DNA from: Micromonospora qiuiae
GTDB lineage: Bacteria > Actinomycetota > Actinomycetes > Mycobacteriales > Micromonosporaceae
Length of the DNA stretch: 64,000 nucleotides
Assembly: GCF_016863555.1 (NCBI RefSeq)
Contig: NZ_BOPC01000007.1
Coordinates: forward strand, 1 to 64,000
Direction: 5' to 3'
Position numbers and translations under genes: made by a program. How positions within the stretch are numbered: the stretch's first letter is position 1; the number at the start of each line of letters is the position of its first letter. The notes beneath the pieces were generated by a model that did not search any database, was not told the origin of the DNA, and saw only the letters and a program-made list of their open reading frames with translations. Shown one piece after another: positions 1-6,820 of the stretch.

Positions 1-109
1 TTCCGGTGGGGACGGTGGGACGGGCGGGGGCGGCGGAGGCGACGGCGGGAGCGCCGAGCACAGCGGCGAGGGTGAGGGCGAGGACGGGGACAGCCTTTCG
101 GAGCAGCAT
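1..109 (-). CDS. Secreted protein, N-terminal fragment cut by window edge
   Basis: Only the first 36 codons lie in the window. They start at an ATG at 107-109, preceded by a good ribosome binding site (GGGAGGTG, about 5 bases upstream). The translation begins MLLRKAVPVLALTLAAVLGA and continues with an Ala/Pro-rich stretch ending ASAAPA. This is a textbook Sec signal peptide: positive n-region (R4, K5), hydrophobic core, and a likely AxA cleavage near residue 27. What follows (RPTVPTG) looks like the Pro/Thr-rich start of an exported or wall-associated protein. The mature part lies outside, so no function can be given. The reading frame, start site and signal peptide are seen directly; secretion is inferred. 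Confidence 0.7.
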   Translation of the reverse strand, partial: MLLRKAVPVLALTLAAVLGAPAVASAAPARPTVPTG

Positions 110-277
110 CGCTGCACCTCCCAAGAGGGAGCCCGGGATTGCCGGGTTGGAGGTGGGTGTGTCCGATCGACCGTGAGTTGATGATCCGGCAACAATCCGG
201 AAACGTCAATGAAAAGTTACGCACGGGTAGCAACGGCCTGGCCAGGCGAGGTCACCCGACGGCGTCCACAAAGGACG

Positions 278-311
278 ATGCCGCACGCACCGACGAGGGT
301 GCGTGCGGCAT
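278..311 (-). terminator. Hairpin terminator after terC
   Basis: A perfect inverted repeat with 14-base arms (ATGCCGCACGCACC and its complement) and a 6-base loop lies 60 bases past the terC stop codon. There is no long T-run, as is usual for actinomycete terminators. It also lies 170 bases upstream of the start of the secreted-protein gene on the same strand, so it would insulate the two. Confidence 0.65.
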
Positions 312-371
312 CCGGTGCTGGCGGCCCCACCGACCCGCATCGCGCGGGCCGGGAAACGGCCTCCGCGCGGG

Positions 372-1172
372 TCAGGCGGTCGGAGTCGGTTCCGGCTCGG
401 GCTCCGGTCGCGCCGAACCGCTCTTCACGTACGTCGGGTGCAGCTGCACCGGCTGCGCCTCGTGACGGCGCTGGCGTGCCCGGACCCGCAGGTTGAGGAA
501 CTCCACGAAGATCGAGAAGGCGATCGGCCCGTACACGTAGCCCTTCGGGATGTGCTGGTCGAAGCTTTCCGCGATCAGGCTCGCACCGATGATCAGCAGG
601 AACGACAGGGCCAGCATCTTGACCGTCGGGTGCTGGTTGACGAATCTGCTGACCGCCCCGGAGGAGACCAGCATGATGATCATCGCGATGACCACGGCGG
701 CCACCATGATGGCGAGTTCGTTGACCATGCCGACGGCGGTGATCACCGAGTCGAGCGAGAAGACCACGTCCAGCACCAGGATCTGCGCGATGACCGCGCC
801 GAACGAGATGGTCTTCCTGGCCGATTGCCCGTGATCGCCGCCCTCCAGGTGCTCGTGGATCTCGTACGTCGCCTTGCCGAGCAGGAACAACCCGCCGAGC
901 AGGAGTATCAGGTCCCGCCCGGAGATCTCCTGCCCGAGCACGGTGAACATCGGCGCGGTCAGGCCGATGATCCAGGACAGCGAGGCCAACAGGAGCAGGC
1001 GCGTGATCAGGGCGAGCGAGATGCCGATCGTGCGGGCACGAGCCTGCTGATGCTCGGGCAGCCGGCCGGACAGAATCGAGATGAACACGACGTTGTCGAT
1101 GCCCAACACGATCTCCAGCAGGAGCAGGGTCGCGAACGCGATCCACAGCTCAGGGCTGGTCAAGAACTCCAT
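372..1172 (-). CDS. TerC family integral membrane protein
   Basis: 266-residue polytopic membrane protein of the TerC/Alx family (PF03741), linked in other bacteria to tellurite resistance and, more recently, to manganese export and metalation of exported enzymes. The conserved acidic motifs are visible: LGIDNVVF in the first membrane segment (about residues 23-30) and FSLDSVITAVG near residue 140, plus about seven hydrophobic segments. The start is the ATG at 1172, with GAGG 5 bases upstream; a longer frame to 1286 lacks a ribosome site. The C-terminal tail is unusual, ending in an EPEPEPTPTA run that is probably disordered. Transcribed alone and followed by a hairpin. The family is certain; the metal handled is not shown by the sequence. 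Confidence 0.92.
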   Translation of the reverse strand: MEFLTSPELWIAFATLLLLEIVLGIDNVVFISILSGRLPEHQQARARTIGISLALITRLLLLASLSWIIGLTAPMFTVLGQEISGRDLILLLGGLFLLGKATYEIHEHLEGGDHGQSARKTISFGAVIAQILVLDVVFSLDSVITAVGMVNELAIMVAAVVIAMIIMLVSSGAVSRFVNQHPTVKMLALSFLLIIGASLIAESFDQHIPKGYVYGPIAFSIFVEFLNLRVRARQRRHEAQPVQLHPTYVKSGSARPEPEPEPTPTA

Positions 1173-1277
1173 TCCATCCTCGACTCTCACGACCGGCCGC
1201 CGGGTCGGCACCCGGGCCATCGGCTGATCTGCGCACGAATGGCGTACCGTGCCGACCGCCCGCCCGCAACCCCGTGG

Positions 1278-1293
1278 CTGCGGCATGCCGCAG
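1278..1293. other. 16-bp perfect palindrome between terC and the next gene
   Basis: CTGCGGCATGCCGCAG is a perfect self-complementary 16-mer in the divergent interval between terC (minus) and the zinc-ribbon gene (plus). It could be an operator for either gene. No promoter boxes are convincing around it. Confidence 0.35.
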
Positions 1294-1334
1294 ACGGCAA
1301 CAAAACTGGTACCGCGGCGTCCGCTTGCTGAGCC

Positions 1335-1904
1335 ATGCTCGACGGCATGGTCGGCACTTGGCGCAGCCTCTTACTGGCCCAGGCTATCGGTCAGATCGAG
1401 GCGGAACTCGACCTGGCCTGGGCACGCCTGCTCAGCGACTTCGACGTCGCCCACGGCACCGCGGACGAAACGGCGCTGGGCTGGCTCGTGGTCGACAACC
1501 CCGAAGAGCACGACTGGCGTGTCGTCGACGCCGCCCTCGACCGCCTGAGCTGTACGGAGTGCGGTGTCACCCTGGCCAGGGGGCCGGCCACCTGCCGGCG
1601 GTGCACCTACCACCACGAGCTGCGCTTCGCGGCCCGGGAGACGGACCGGCCGAACGTGCCGCCCGGCAACGAGCACGCCATCCGCGTCTCCTTCGCGGTC
1701 GCCCGCAACCGCACCCGCTACAGCCCACGTGCGCGGGTCGGCTACGAACTGCTCCTACCCGATCTTGTCGCCGGTTTCCTACCCACCACGAAACAGGCGC
1801 AAGCAGCCAAAGCGTTGATCAACAAGCTGACGCCCGAGGAGTGCGACCGCGTCACGACCTTCGACGAGGTCGAAGCCCTCACCCGCACCCGTCCCGCCCT
1901 GTAG
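1335..1904 (+). CDS. Hypothetical protein with a CxxC...CxxC zinc ribbon
   Basis: 189 residues (185 if the second ATG at 1347 is used; neither ATG has a clear ribosome site). I do not recognise a named family. Visible features are an N-terminal acidic helical part, a four-cysteine knuckle (C73, C76, C87, C90: SCTECG...CRRCTYHH) typical of a treble-clef or ribbon zinc site, and a C-terminal alpha-helical region. The middle contains an RVSFAVARNRTRYSPR segment of basic character. Standing alone and divergent from terC, it gives no pathway context. A small nucleic-acid-associated or adaptor role would be usual for such ribbons, but that is inference. Its stop codon TAG lies inside the palindromic element at 1903-1952. 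Confidence 0.7.
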   Translation: MLDGMVGTWRSLLLAQAIGQIEAELDLAWARLLSDFDVAHGTADETALGWLVVDNPEEHDWRVVDAALDRLSCTECGVTLARGPATCRRCTYHHELRFAARETDRPNVPPGNEHAIRVSFAVARNRTRYSPRARVGYELLLPDLVAGFLPTTKQAQAAKALINKLTPEECDRVTTFDEVEALTRTRPAL

Positions 1905-1952
1905 ATCTTGGTCCGAAAACGCCCTCCCGAGGGCACTTTCGCAACAAGATCT
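1903..1952. repeat. AGATCTTG palindromic element, copy 1
   Basis: 50-base imperfect palindrome: arms of 24 bases with four mismatches around a 2-base centre, outer ends AGATCTTG and CAAGATCT, inner core GCCCTC/GAGGGC. Its first bases overlap the TAG stop of the upstream gene. It would fold into a strong hairpin and can act as that gene's terminator. Related elements lie at 4717-4761 and 5790-5836. Confidence 0.7.
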
Positions 1953-2137
1953 CTGCCGCGTCGAGGTGCCGGCGAGCTGGCGGGCACCACCGTTGAGGAC
2001 GAGCTGGCCGATAGGCTTGTGGGAGGCAGGACCGGGATTCGGAGAGGGGGTGCGCCAGTGGCTACCGCGCATGACGTGGCAGCGGCGGCCTGAGACTACG
2101 GACGCTGCTGTCGCGCAACGGCCGGACGGTTTACGCG

Positions 2138-2332
2138 TCAGGACCGCTCGATGACCCCGGTGACGAAGGTCCGCCAGGCGGTCGGGGTGAAGGTCAGGGC
2201 CGGCCCGGCCGGGTCCTTTGAATCGCGTACGCCGACGACGTCAGGCAGGTTGTCGGCGATCTCGACGCAGTTGCCGCCGTTGGAACTGCTACGGGTGCTC
2301 TTGCGCCAGTGGGCGCCGGTCAGGTCAGCCAT
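2138..2332 (-). CDS. DUF397 domain protein
   Basis: 64 residues with the standard DUF397 (PF04149) pattern: WRKSTRSSSNGGNCVEIA near the N-terminus, then VVGVRDSKDP, then the closing FTPTAWRTFV. Such proteins are abundant in actinomycetes and are nearly always encoded next to a DUF5753 helix-turn-helix regulator, as in the whiJ/BldB-type and AbaA-like loci of Streptomyces, where the pairs affect development and antibiotic production. The gene overlaps the 3' end of its partner by 13 bases, so the two are translated together. It probably binds the regulator and modulates it; that is inferred from the known pairs. Confidence 0.92.
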   Translation of the reverse strand: MADLTGAHWRKSTRSSSNGGNCVEIADNLPDVVGVRDSKDPAGPALTFTPTAWRTFVTGVIERS

Positions 2333-3066
2333 GCTCGCGCTCTCAGGAAGTCGAGGGACTGGTCACGCGGAAGCGCCACCGATCTCACGGTATCCCACAC
2401 CGCCCAGAGTGGAGCAACCTCGTTCGTGACCCTTCCCTGCGCCTGATCGTCCAGGTAGCCGACATCCTCGCCATCCCCTGTCGTGGCGATCACGAACGGC
2501 CCGGCCTGGCCCGGATGCAGCCCGGCGGCCAGCGGCAGCACGTGCACCATGAGGTTGGGCCGGCTCGCCATCGCCATCAGATGGTCAAGCTGCGGCCCCA
2601 TGATCTCCGGCACGCCTCGGCGCAGCGCAGCCTCGTCGATCACGAAGACCGCCAGCGGGGGCCGGGCCTTCTCGAAGACCGCGGCCTGCCGCTCCAGCCG
2701 GATGGCGACGTGGCTCTCGGCATCGGCGAGCAGCGGCCCGCAGGCCAGCACGGCACGCGCGTATGCCTCGGTCTGGAGCAGGCCCGGGATCACGGCCGAC
2801 TCGTAACACCGCAGCCCGGCGGCTTCCCGCTCGATGTGTGTCCAGGGCAGAAACCAGGCCGGTTCCCGTCGCCGGTGCGCGTCCGGCCAGAGGTCTGCCA
2901 TGTCTCTGCGAAGCAGCTCCGCCACGAGCGCGCGGTGCCGGACCTGCGGCACCCGATCCTGACTGACCCACCGCGCGACGGTCTTCGGGTCGACTCCCAC
3001 CTGCGCCGCGAGGCTGTCCGCCGTCTGACCTGCCTCTGCCATCGCGATCTGCACAGCCCGGTTCAT
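2320..3066 (-). CDS. XRE-type regulator with DUF5753 sensor domain
   Basis: 248 residues from the ATG at 3066, chosen because GGGAG lies 4 bases upstream and the product then starts MNRAVQIAMAEAG like its relatives; an ATG at 3087 is the alternative. An N-terminal helix-turn-helix spans about residues 5-55 (DSLAAQVGVDPKTVARW). A long DUF5753 domain follows, with the recognisable YESAVIPGLLQTEAYARA motif near 90-110. Known function of the family: DNA-binding regulators acting with a small DUF397 partner, which here is the next gene. It is divergent from 3271-3887, which may be under its control. Confidence 0.92.
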   Translation of the reverse strand: MNRAVQIAMAEAGQTADSLAAQVGVDPKTVARWVSQDRVPQVRHRALVAELLRRDMADLWPDAHRRREPAWFLPWTHIEREAAGLRCYESAVIPGLLQTEAYARAVLACGPLLADAESHVAIRLERQAAVFEKARPPLAVFVIDEAALRRGVPEIMGPQLDHLMAMASRPNLMVHVLPLAAGLHPGQAGPFVIATTGDGEDVGYLDDQAQGRVTNEVAPLWAVWDTVRSVALPRDQSLDFLRARAWLT

Positions 3067-3270
3067 CCCGCTCCCAACCATCATCATCCCTGATGTCCGA
3101 GATACAGACTCCTACGCGGTGTTACTGCACCGCAACCCTCGGCACAGTTCTCGTAGGCGGTGACGCATACAACGGGCCCGGCAACCCGCTTGCCCTGCCG
3201 CCAGGGCCGCGCCGAGCCGCCAACAACTTCGGGGCGGCCCCGAACATTTCCGGTTGATCGAGGAGGTCCC

Positions 3271-3633
3271 ATGTCTGTGCCGAGACCCGCGAATGCCGCT
3301 CCCGCCTCCCGCTGGGTGACCCGCCCGGCTGCCGCGACCCCCGATCGCCGCCCCGACGGCACGCCCCGGGTCACCCCCGGGGTGTACCTGCTGACCCGTT
3401 CGGCGTCGCCGCAGTTCGGGCGGCCGATCACGGTACGGGTGATCCGGGAACGGACCGAGCGGCACACCTACCACGGCTGGACCTGGCTCGACGTCTACGT
3501 GCTGAACGCGAAAGGCGACGCGACCGAGCGACGCGAGTTGTTCGTACGACCCGACGGTCTGCGCCCCACCCAGCCGTCCGACGCCCCGCGCCGTGACCCG
3601 GTTCGGCGCAACACGACGCGGGCCGACCGGTGA
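3271..3633 (+). CDS. Hypothetical protein, 120 aa
   Basis: Starts at the ATG preceded by GAGGAGG (7-base spacing); a frame extending upstream to 3160 lacks a ribosome site. The first 35 residues are Pro/Ala/Arg-rich and probably disordered. The rest looks like a small beta-rich fold (VTPGVYLLTRSASPQFGRP, then a YHGWTWLDVYVL strand). I do not recognise the family. It overlaps the next gene by 4 bases (GTGA), so the two form an operon divergent from the DUF5753/DUF397 pair, a layout that often marks the regulator's target or partner genes. Confidence 0.7.
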   Translation: MSVPRPANAAPASRWVTRPAAATPDRRPDGTPRVTPGVYLLTRSASPQFGRPITVRVIRERTERHTYHGWTWLDVYVLNAKGDATERRELFVRPDGLRPTQPSDAPRRDPVRRNTTRADR

Positions 3634-3887
3634 GTGCACCCCGCCGCGAGCACGTACCGTCCCGCCCGACGTGGCGCTGCCGGGCCTGCGGCATCGCCTG
3701 GCCGTGCTCCCCGGCGAAGCTGCGCCTGCTCGCACAGTACGAGGGCAACATGCCCGGACTCATGGTCCATCTCGTGACGCTGCGCGAGGAGGCCGCCGAA
3801 CAACTCGCCCAGCTCAACCCGGGCACCTACCCGGCGAACCTGCACCAACGGTTCACCGACTGGGTACCGGTCCGCTCCGCACCATGA
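3630..3887 (+). CDS. Small Cys-motif protein, 85 aa
   Basis: GTG start overlapping the previous stop. The N-terminal part holds WRCRACGIAWPCSPAK, three cysteines in a CxxC...C arrangement; the rest is helical (LREEAAEQLAQL). Similar short proteins are common beside DUF397 loci in Micromonospora, and I recall some being labelled flavin reductase, but nothing here shows a flavin fold. Best treated as a conserved hypothetical, possibly metal-binding. Translationally coupled to 3271-3633. Confidence 0.65.
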   Translation: MSAPRREHVPSRPTWRCRACGIAWPCSPAKLRLLAQYEGNMPGLMVHLVTLREEAAEQLAQLNPGTYPANLHQRFTDWVPVRSAP

Positions 3888-3908
3888 CATCGACTACGTG
3901 CGCAGGTG

Positions 3909-4340
3909 TTATCCATCACGGGCAGGCAGCACGGCGAGGGAAACCGACATGAGGGCCTCGCCGTCGAGGCATTCCGGATCGATCAGTACGCTCACCCCCA
4001 CGCCCGGGGCGGCCAGCCAGAAGGCGTGGCTCTCATCCCGAAGCCCGGTGACAGCGCCATGAAAGAAATCGCGCAGGGTCCAAGTCTCGGCGTCGCGTTC
4101 GTGGTAGTCGACGAGGAAGGCGCGCAGGGCCTCAAGGTCCGTCAGCCGCTCTCCGCGCAGCACATGAACCCGCAGGTCAGCCCGGTAACCGTCGTCGGTT
4201 TGCCGTTCCCACACACGCGAGGCGAAGTGGACATCCTCCCACTCGCTGGCGAAGTCGGAGACCTCCTCGCCCGCCTCGGCGGGCACGTACCCGATGTGGA
4301 ACCCGTCCAACACCCCGCCGTCGCGCATGCCGTCGCTCAT
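3909..4340 (-). CDS. Hypothetical protein, 143 aa
   Basis: The ATG at 4340 was chosen because GGAGG lies 4 bases upstream; a TTG at 4358, overlapping the previous stop, is possible but has no ribosome site. Acidic soluble protein with no signal peptide or membrane segment. It carries the pattern GFHIGYVPAEAG...VSDFASEWEDV...SRVWER...RADLRVHVLRG. I have an impression of many Micromonospora paralogues with this shape, but no named domain. Directly follows the coiled-coil gene at 4355-4618, so probably one transcript. Confidence 0.7.
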   Translation of the reverse strand: MSDGMRDGGVLDGFHIGYVPAEAGEEVSDFASEWEDVHFASRVWERQTDDGYRADLRVHVLRGERLTDLEALRAFLVDYHERDAETWTLRDFFHGAVTGLRDESHAFWLAAPGVGVSVLIDPECLDGEALMSVSLAVLPARDG

Positions 4341-4354
4341 CCCGCCTCCAGTGC

Positions 4355-4618
4355 TCAATTGCCGAGCGCGCGGACCTTGGTGATCGTTTCCTGGACCTGC
4401 TGCCTGGCGGGCTCATTGCCCTGGGCTGCCTGCGCCAGCGCCTGCCGGTAGGAATCGATCATGCTGATCAGCGGGCCGGCGGCAGCGCCCTGCAACGCGC
4501 CCGCGACGAGTTGGCGTGCCTCGGCCGCGTCCTGGGCGGCGGCGGCCGTCTTCGCCTTCGCCTCTTCCAGCTTCTGCACGGCTGCCGCCAGCCTGGCAAT
4601 CATCTCCGCTGCGCTCAC
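4355..4618 (-). CDS. Small coiled-coil protein, DUF6244-like
   Basis: 87 residues starting at GTG with a strong GGGAGGGG ribosome site. Almost entirely Ala/Glu/Gln-rich helix (EMIARLAAAVQKLEEAKAKT, later AQDAAEARQLVAGAL and YRQALAQAAQGNEPARQQVQ), with a short glycine-containing break near residue 45. The size and alternating Ala/charged heptads resemble the actinomycete DUF6244 family and, more loosely, WXG100-size helical hairpins, though no WXG motif is present. The downstream gene at 3909-4340 is the likely partner. Function unknown. Confidence 0.7.
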   Translation of the reverse strand: MSAAEMIARLAAAVQKLEEAKAKTAAAAQDAAEARQLVAGALQGAAAGPLISMIDSYRQALAQAAQGNEPARQQVQETITKVRALGN

Positions 4619-4716
4619 ACGCCCCTCCCGAGTTGCCGCCTCACGATGGCCGCTCGCCTCGCACCAGCAGCGGCCACACAGGAGCGTACGGAATCCGCGG
4701 AGCGCCCACCAGGCGC

Positions 4717-4761
4717 AGATCTTGGGACCTTCCCGTTAGCTGACGGAGAATTCCAAGATCT
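4717..4761. repeat. AGATCTTG palindromic element, copy 2
   Basis: 45-base element with outer arms AGATCTTGG and CCAAGATCT (9 perfect pairs) and a weaker inner stem. It overlaps the TAG stop of the DUF559-like gene on the minus strand, so the stop codon lies in the sequence TGTAGATCTTGG, the same as copy 1 at the end of a different gene. Likely acts as a hairpin terminator. Confidence 0.65.
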
Positions 4762-5719
4762 ACAACTGCGGTCGCCAACCGGCGGCGATCAGGGCACGGC
4801 GGACCGTATCGGCGACCTGGTCGGGGTGGGCTCGTACCAGCCAGGCAGGAAAGCGGAGGATGCGGTCGCCCGCCGTCCAAATGTCGTTCTGCCGCTGCAT
4901 GTCAGCCGTCCACTGACGTACGTCCATGTGGTGTGCGCCGTCGATCTCCACGTGCACCCGCCACTCCCGCCAGTACGCGTCCAGCCAGCGGGTGCGTCCG
5001 GCCGCGTCTGTCCGGTGTTGCTGAAGGTCGGGCCGGGGCAGCCCGGCTCGACGGCAGAGCCGGACGAAATCGATCTCACTGAGTGCCTGTGCGCCACCGG
5101 CAATATCATCGATGGTCTGCCGGATCAGCCGCCGCCGGGGCGTCCGAGGCATCCGCCGCAGCACAGCGCTCACCTCCTCGGGCAACACCCGCCGCTGCTG
5201 ACACCCAGCCGCCAGCACCTGCTGCGCCTCGCGTACCGTCGGTGCCCATCCCGCCGCGTCGACCAGGGCACGGGCGGTCGCCGTCCGGGGTGGCCGGCCG
5301 ACCTGAAGGTGGTCCTCGGGCAGTACCGTGCTGCGATGCACCACCACGGCGGCCATGTCGATCGGCAACCGGCGCAGGCCGCTACGCCCGACCCGTCGGG
5401 ACGCCGGCACCAACACGTGCAGCGGCTCGGACCGCAGCCCACGAACCCCGGACTCGGCCGCCGCGGTGACACCCGCGAGCACCGCACCCGAACCAGCGGC
5501 GAGCACGGCGAGCCACAACTGTTGATCCCGGGTCAGCCGACCGTTGCCGGCAAGCAACAGACCCCGACCCACCGAGCGCCAACGCCCCGAGCGCACCAGA
5601 CCCCGTACCGTCCCCTCGGTCAGCACGGAACGGGCCTGACTGGTGGTGAGCACACCGGCCTGCTCGAACATCAGCCATTGCAGCGCATCAGAGTCTTCGT
5701 CCGGAAGGCGGAACACCAT
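4760..5719 (-). CDS. AbiEi-type winged helix plus DUF559 nuclease-fold protein
   Basis: 319 residues. The N-terminal part (about 15-60: LMFEQAGVLTTSQARSVL, then GTVRGLVRSGRWRSV) resembles the winged-helix domain of AbiEi/type IV antitoxins. The C-terminal part (about 215-310) has the DUF559/VSR-like endonuclease pattern: ALSEIDFVRLCRRAGL, then RWLDAYWREW, then VHVEIDGAHH and a final DRILRFPAWLVR. The acidic residues E (SEID), D (LDAYW) and E/D (VEID) match a PD-(D/E)xK-type site. No cognate AbiEii toxin is adjacent. Such proteins are common and numerous in actinomycetes and their role is unsettled (DNA repair or defence are guesses). The architecture is seen; the activity is inferred. Confidence 0.85.
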   Translation of the reverse strand: MVFRLPDEDSDALQWLMFEQAGVLTTSQARSVLTEGTVRGLVRSGRWRSVGRGLLLAGNGRLTRDQQLWLAVLAAGSGAVLAGVTAAAESGVRGLRSEPLHVLVPASRRVGRSGLRRLPIDMAAVVVHRSTVLPEDHLQVGRPPRTATARALVDAAGWAPTVREAQQVLAAGCQQRRVLPEEVSAVLRRMPRTPRRRLIRQTIDDIAGGAQALSEIDFVRLCRRAGLPRPDLQQHRTDAAGRTRWLDAYWREWRVHVEIDGAHHMDVRQWTADMQRQNDIWTAGDRILRFPAWLVRAHPDQVADTVRRALIAAGWRPQL

Positions 5720-5789
5720 CCGCCGACCGTGCCCCGCCCTGCACCGTCAACACCATCAGATCTTGGACAGCAGCAACGCCAAAGCCGTC

Positions 5790-5836
5790 AATCTTGGAAA
5801 CGTACCGTTCGCAGCCAACGGTACGTTTCCAAGATT
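5790..5836. repeat. Perfect 20-bp inverted repeat, copy 3 of the AGATCTTG type
   Basis: AATCTTGGAAACGTACCGTT is followed, after the 7-base loop CGCAGCC, by its exact complement. A second partial AGATCTTGG lies just left of it at about 5758. It sits between the start of the DUF559-like gene and the end of the membrane protein gene at 5909, both minus strand, so it can serve as a terminator for the latter. Confidence 0.75.
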
Positions 5837-5908
5837 CAGAAGGACGCTCGACCGACGTTGCGCGGACAGGGCGAGGAAGGGCCCAGCCGCGAGCTGACCG
5901 GCCCAGCC

Positions 5909-6820
5909 TCAGCGCAGGGCGCGGAAAAGCAGCAGGTAGCCGCAGTAGGCCAACGGGACGGCCAGGAAGCAGAGCAGGAAGCCGAGCACCGGATAGCGGG
6001 GCGCAGTGGCGGCCCCGACGGCGGGCCGACCCCAGCGGCCGAGCACCACCCAGCCGCCGACCAGGGAGACGGCGGGCAGGCCGGCGCACATCCAGGCGTA
6101 GAGGGTGAAGCCGTCGACCACCCCGACCCCGGAGGCGAGCACCATGAGCAGCATGAGCACCACCGAGGCGCCGGCGAAGCCGAGGTAGACGGCGACCGCG
6201 CGGGCCATCGGCGACCAGGTGGGTAGCAGCGCCGGCCGCTGGGCGAGCAGCTCCGCCTGCTGCGCGTGCCGGTCGGCCTCGTCGGCCCAGCGCCGCGCCA
6301 ACTCCAGCTCCGTCGCCGGGTCGACCTGGCCGGTGCGCTGGGCCGGCACCCCGGCCGCCGTCGCACTCACCGCCACCGGCAACGCCCGGTCCGCGTCCTC
6401 GCCACCCGGCTGGGCGTACGCCCCGACTCCCGGCCGCCCCGGCGCGGCGGCTGCGCCGCCGGTCGACCCCGTCCCCGGTTCCGGGCCATTGTCCGGGTAT
6501 CCCACCGACACCGGTCCCGACGGCGGCGAGGGCGGCCCGCCCCCGGGACCCGGCGCAGGTGACGGCGAAGCACCCGGCCCGGGTGACGGCGGGGCACCCG
6601 GCGGCACCGGGGCGGGGATGCCCGGCGGGCTGCCGATCGTGCGGCCGAGATGGTCGAGGCGCTGGCCCTGGGCGACGAGCCGCCGGTCCAGGTATTCCAC
6701 GGCGGCGTGCAGGTCGCGTCGGCGTTCCGCCTCGGCGGCGGCGCCCTGCTCGCCGGCGCGCTGCTGGGCGGCCAGGTGACGGGCCAGCGCGGCGTACTCG
6801 TCGAAGGTGGACACGCTCAC
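5909..6820 (-). CDS. Coiled-coil, proline-rich membrane protein coupled to FtsK-like ATPase
   Basis: 303 residues starting at a GTG that overlaps the stop of the FtsK-like gene (GTGA), so the two are translated together. Three parts are visible. The first is an N-terminal helical region rich in Ala/Glu/Arg (about 5-60, AALARHLAAQQRAGEQGAAA). The second is a long Pro/Gly linker (about 65-130). The third is a second short helical segment leading into four hydrophobic segments (about 195-300, ending YCGYLLLFRALR). No family recognised. The N-terminal coiled coil would be cytoplasmic and could dock the ATPase to the membrane; this is inference from gene coupling. Confidence 0.75.
   Translation of the reverse strand: MSVSTFDEYAALARHLAAQQRAGEQGAAAEAERRRDLHAAVEYLDRRLVAQGQRLDHLGRTIGSPPGIPAPVPPGAPPSPGPGASPSPAPGPGGGPPSPPSGPVSVGYPDNGPEPGTGSTGGAAAAPGRPGVGAYAQPGGEDADRALPVAVSATAAGVPAQRTGQVDPATELELARRWADEADRHAQQAELLAQRPALLPTWSPMARAVAVYLGFAGASVVLMLLMVLASGVGVVDGFTLYAWMCAGLPAVSLVGGWVVLGRWGRPAVGAATAPRYPVLGFLLCFLAVPLAYCGYLLLFRALR

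Noticed and set aside
1173-1334. Manganese riboswitch (yybP-ykoY) upstream of terC
   Set aside because: The interval contains a GC-rich palindrome but none of the conserved riboswitch sequence that I could recognise.
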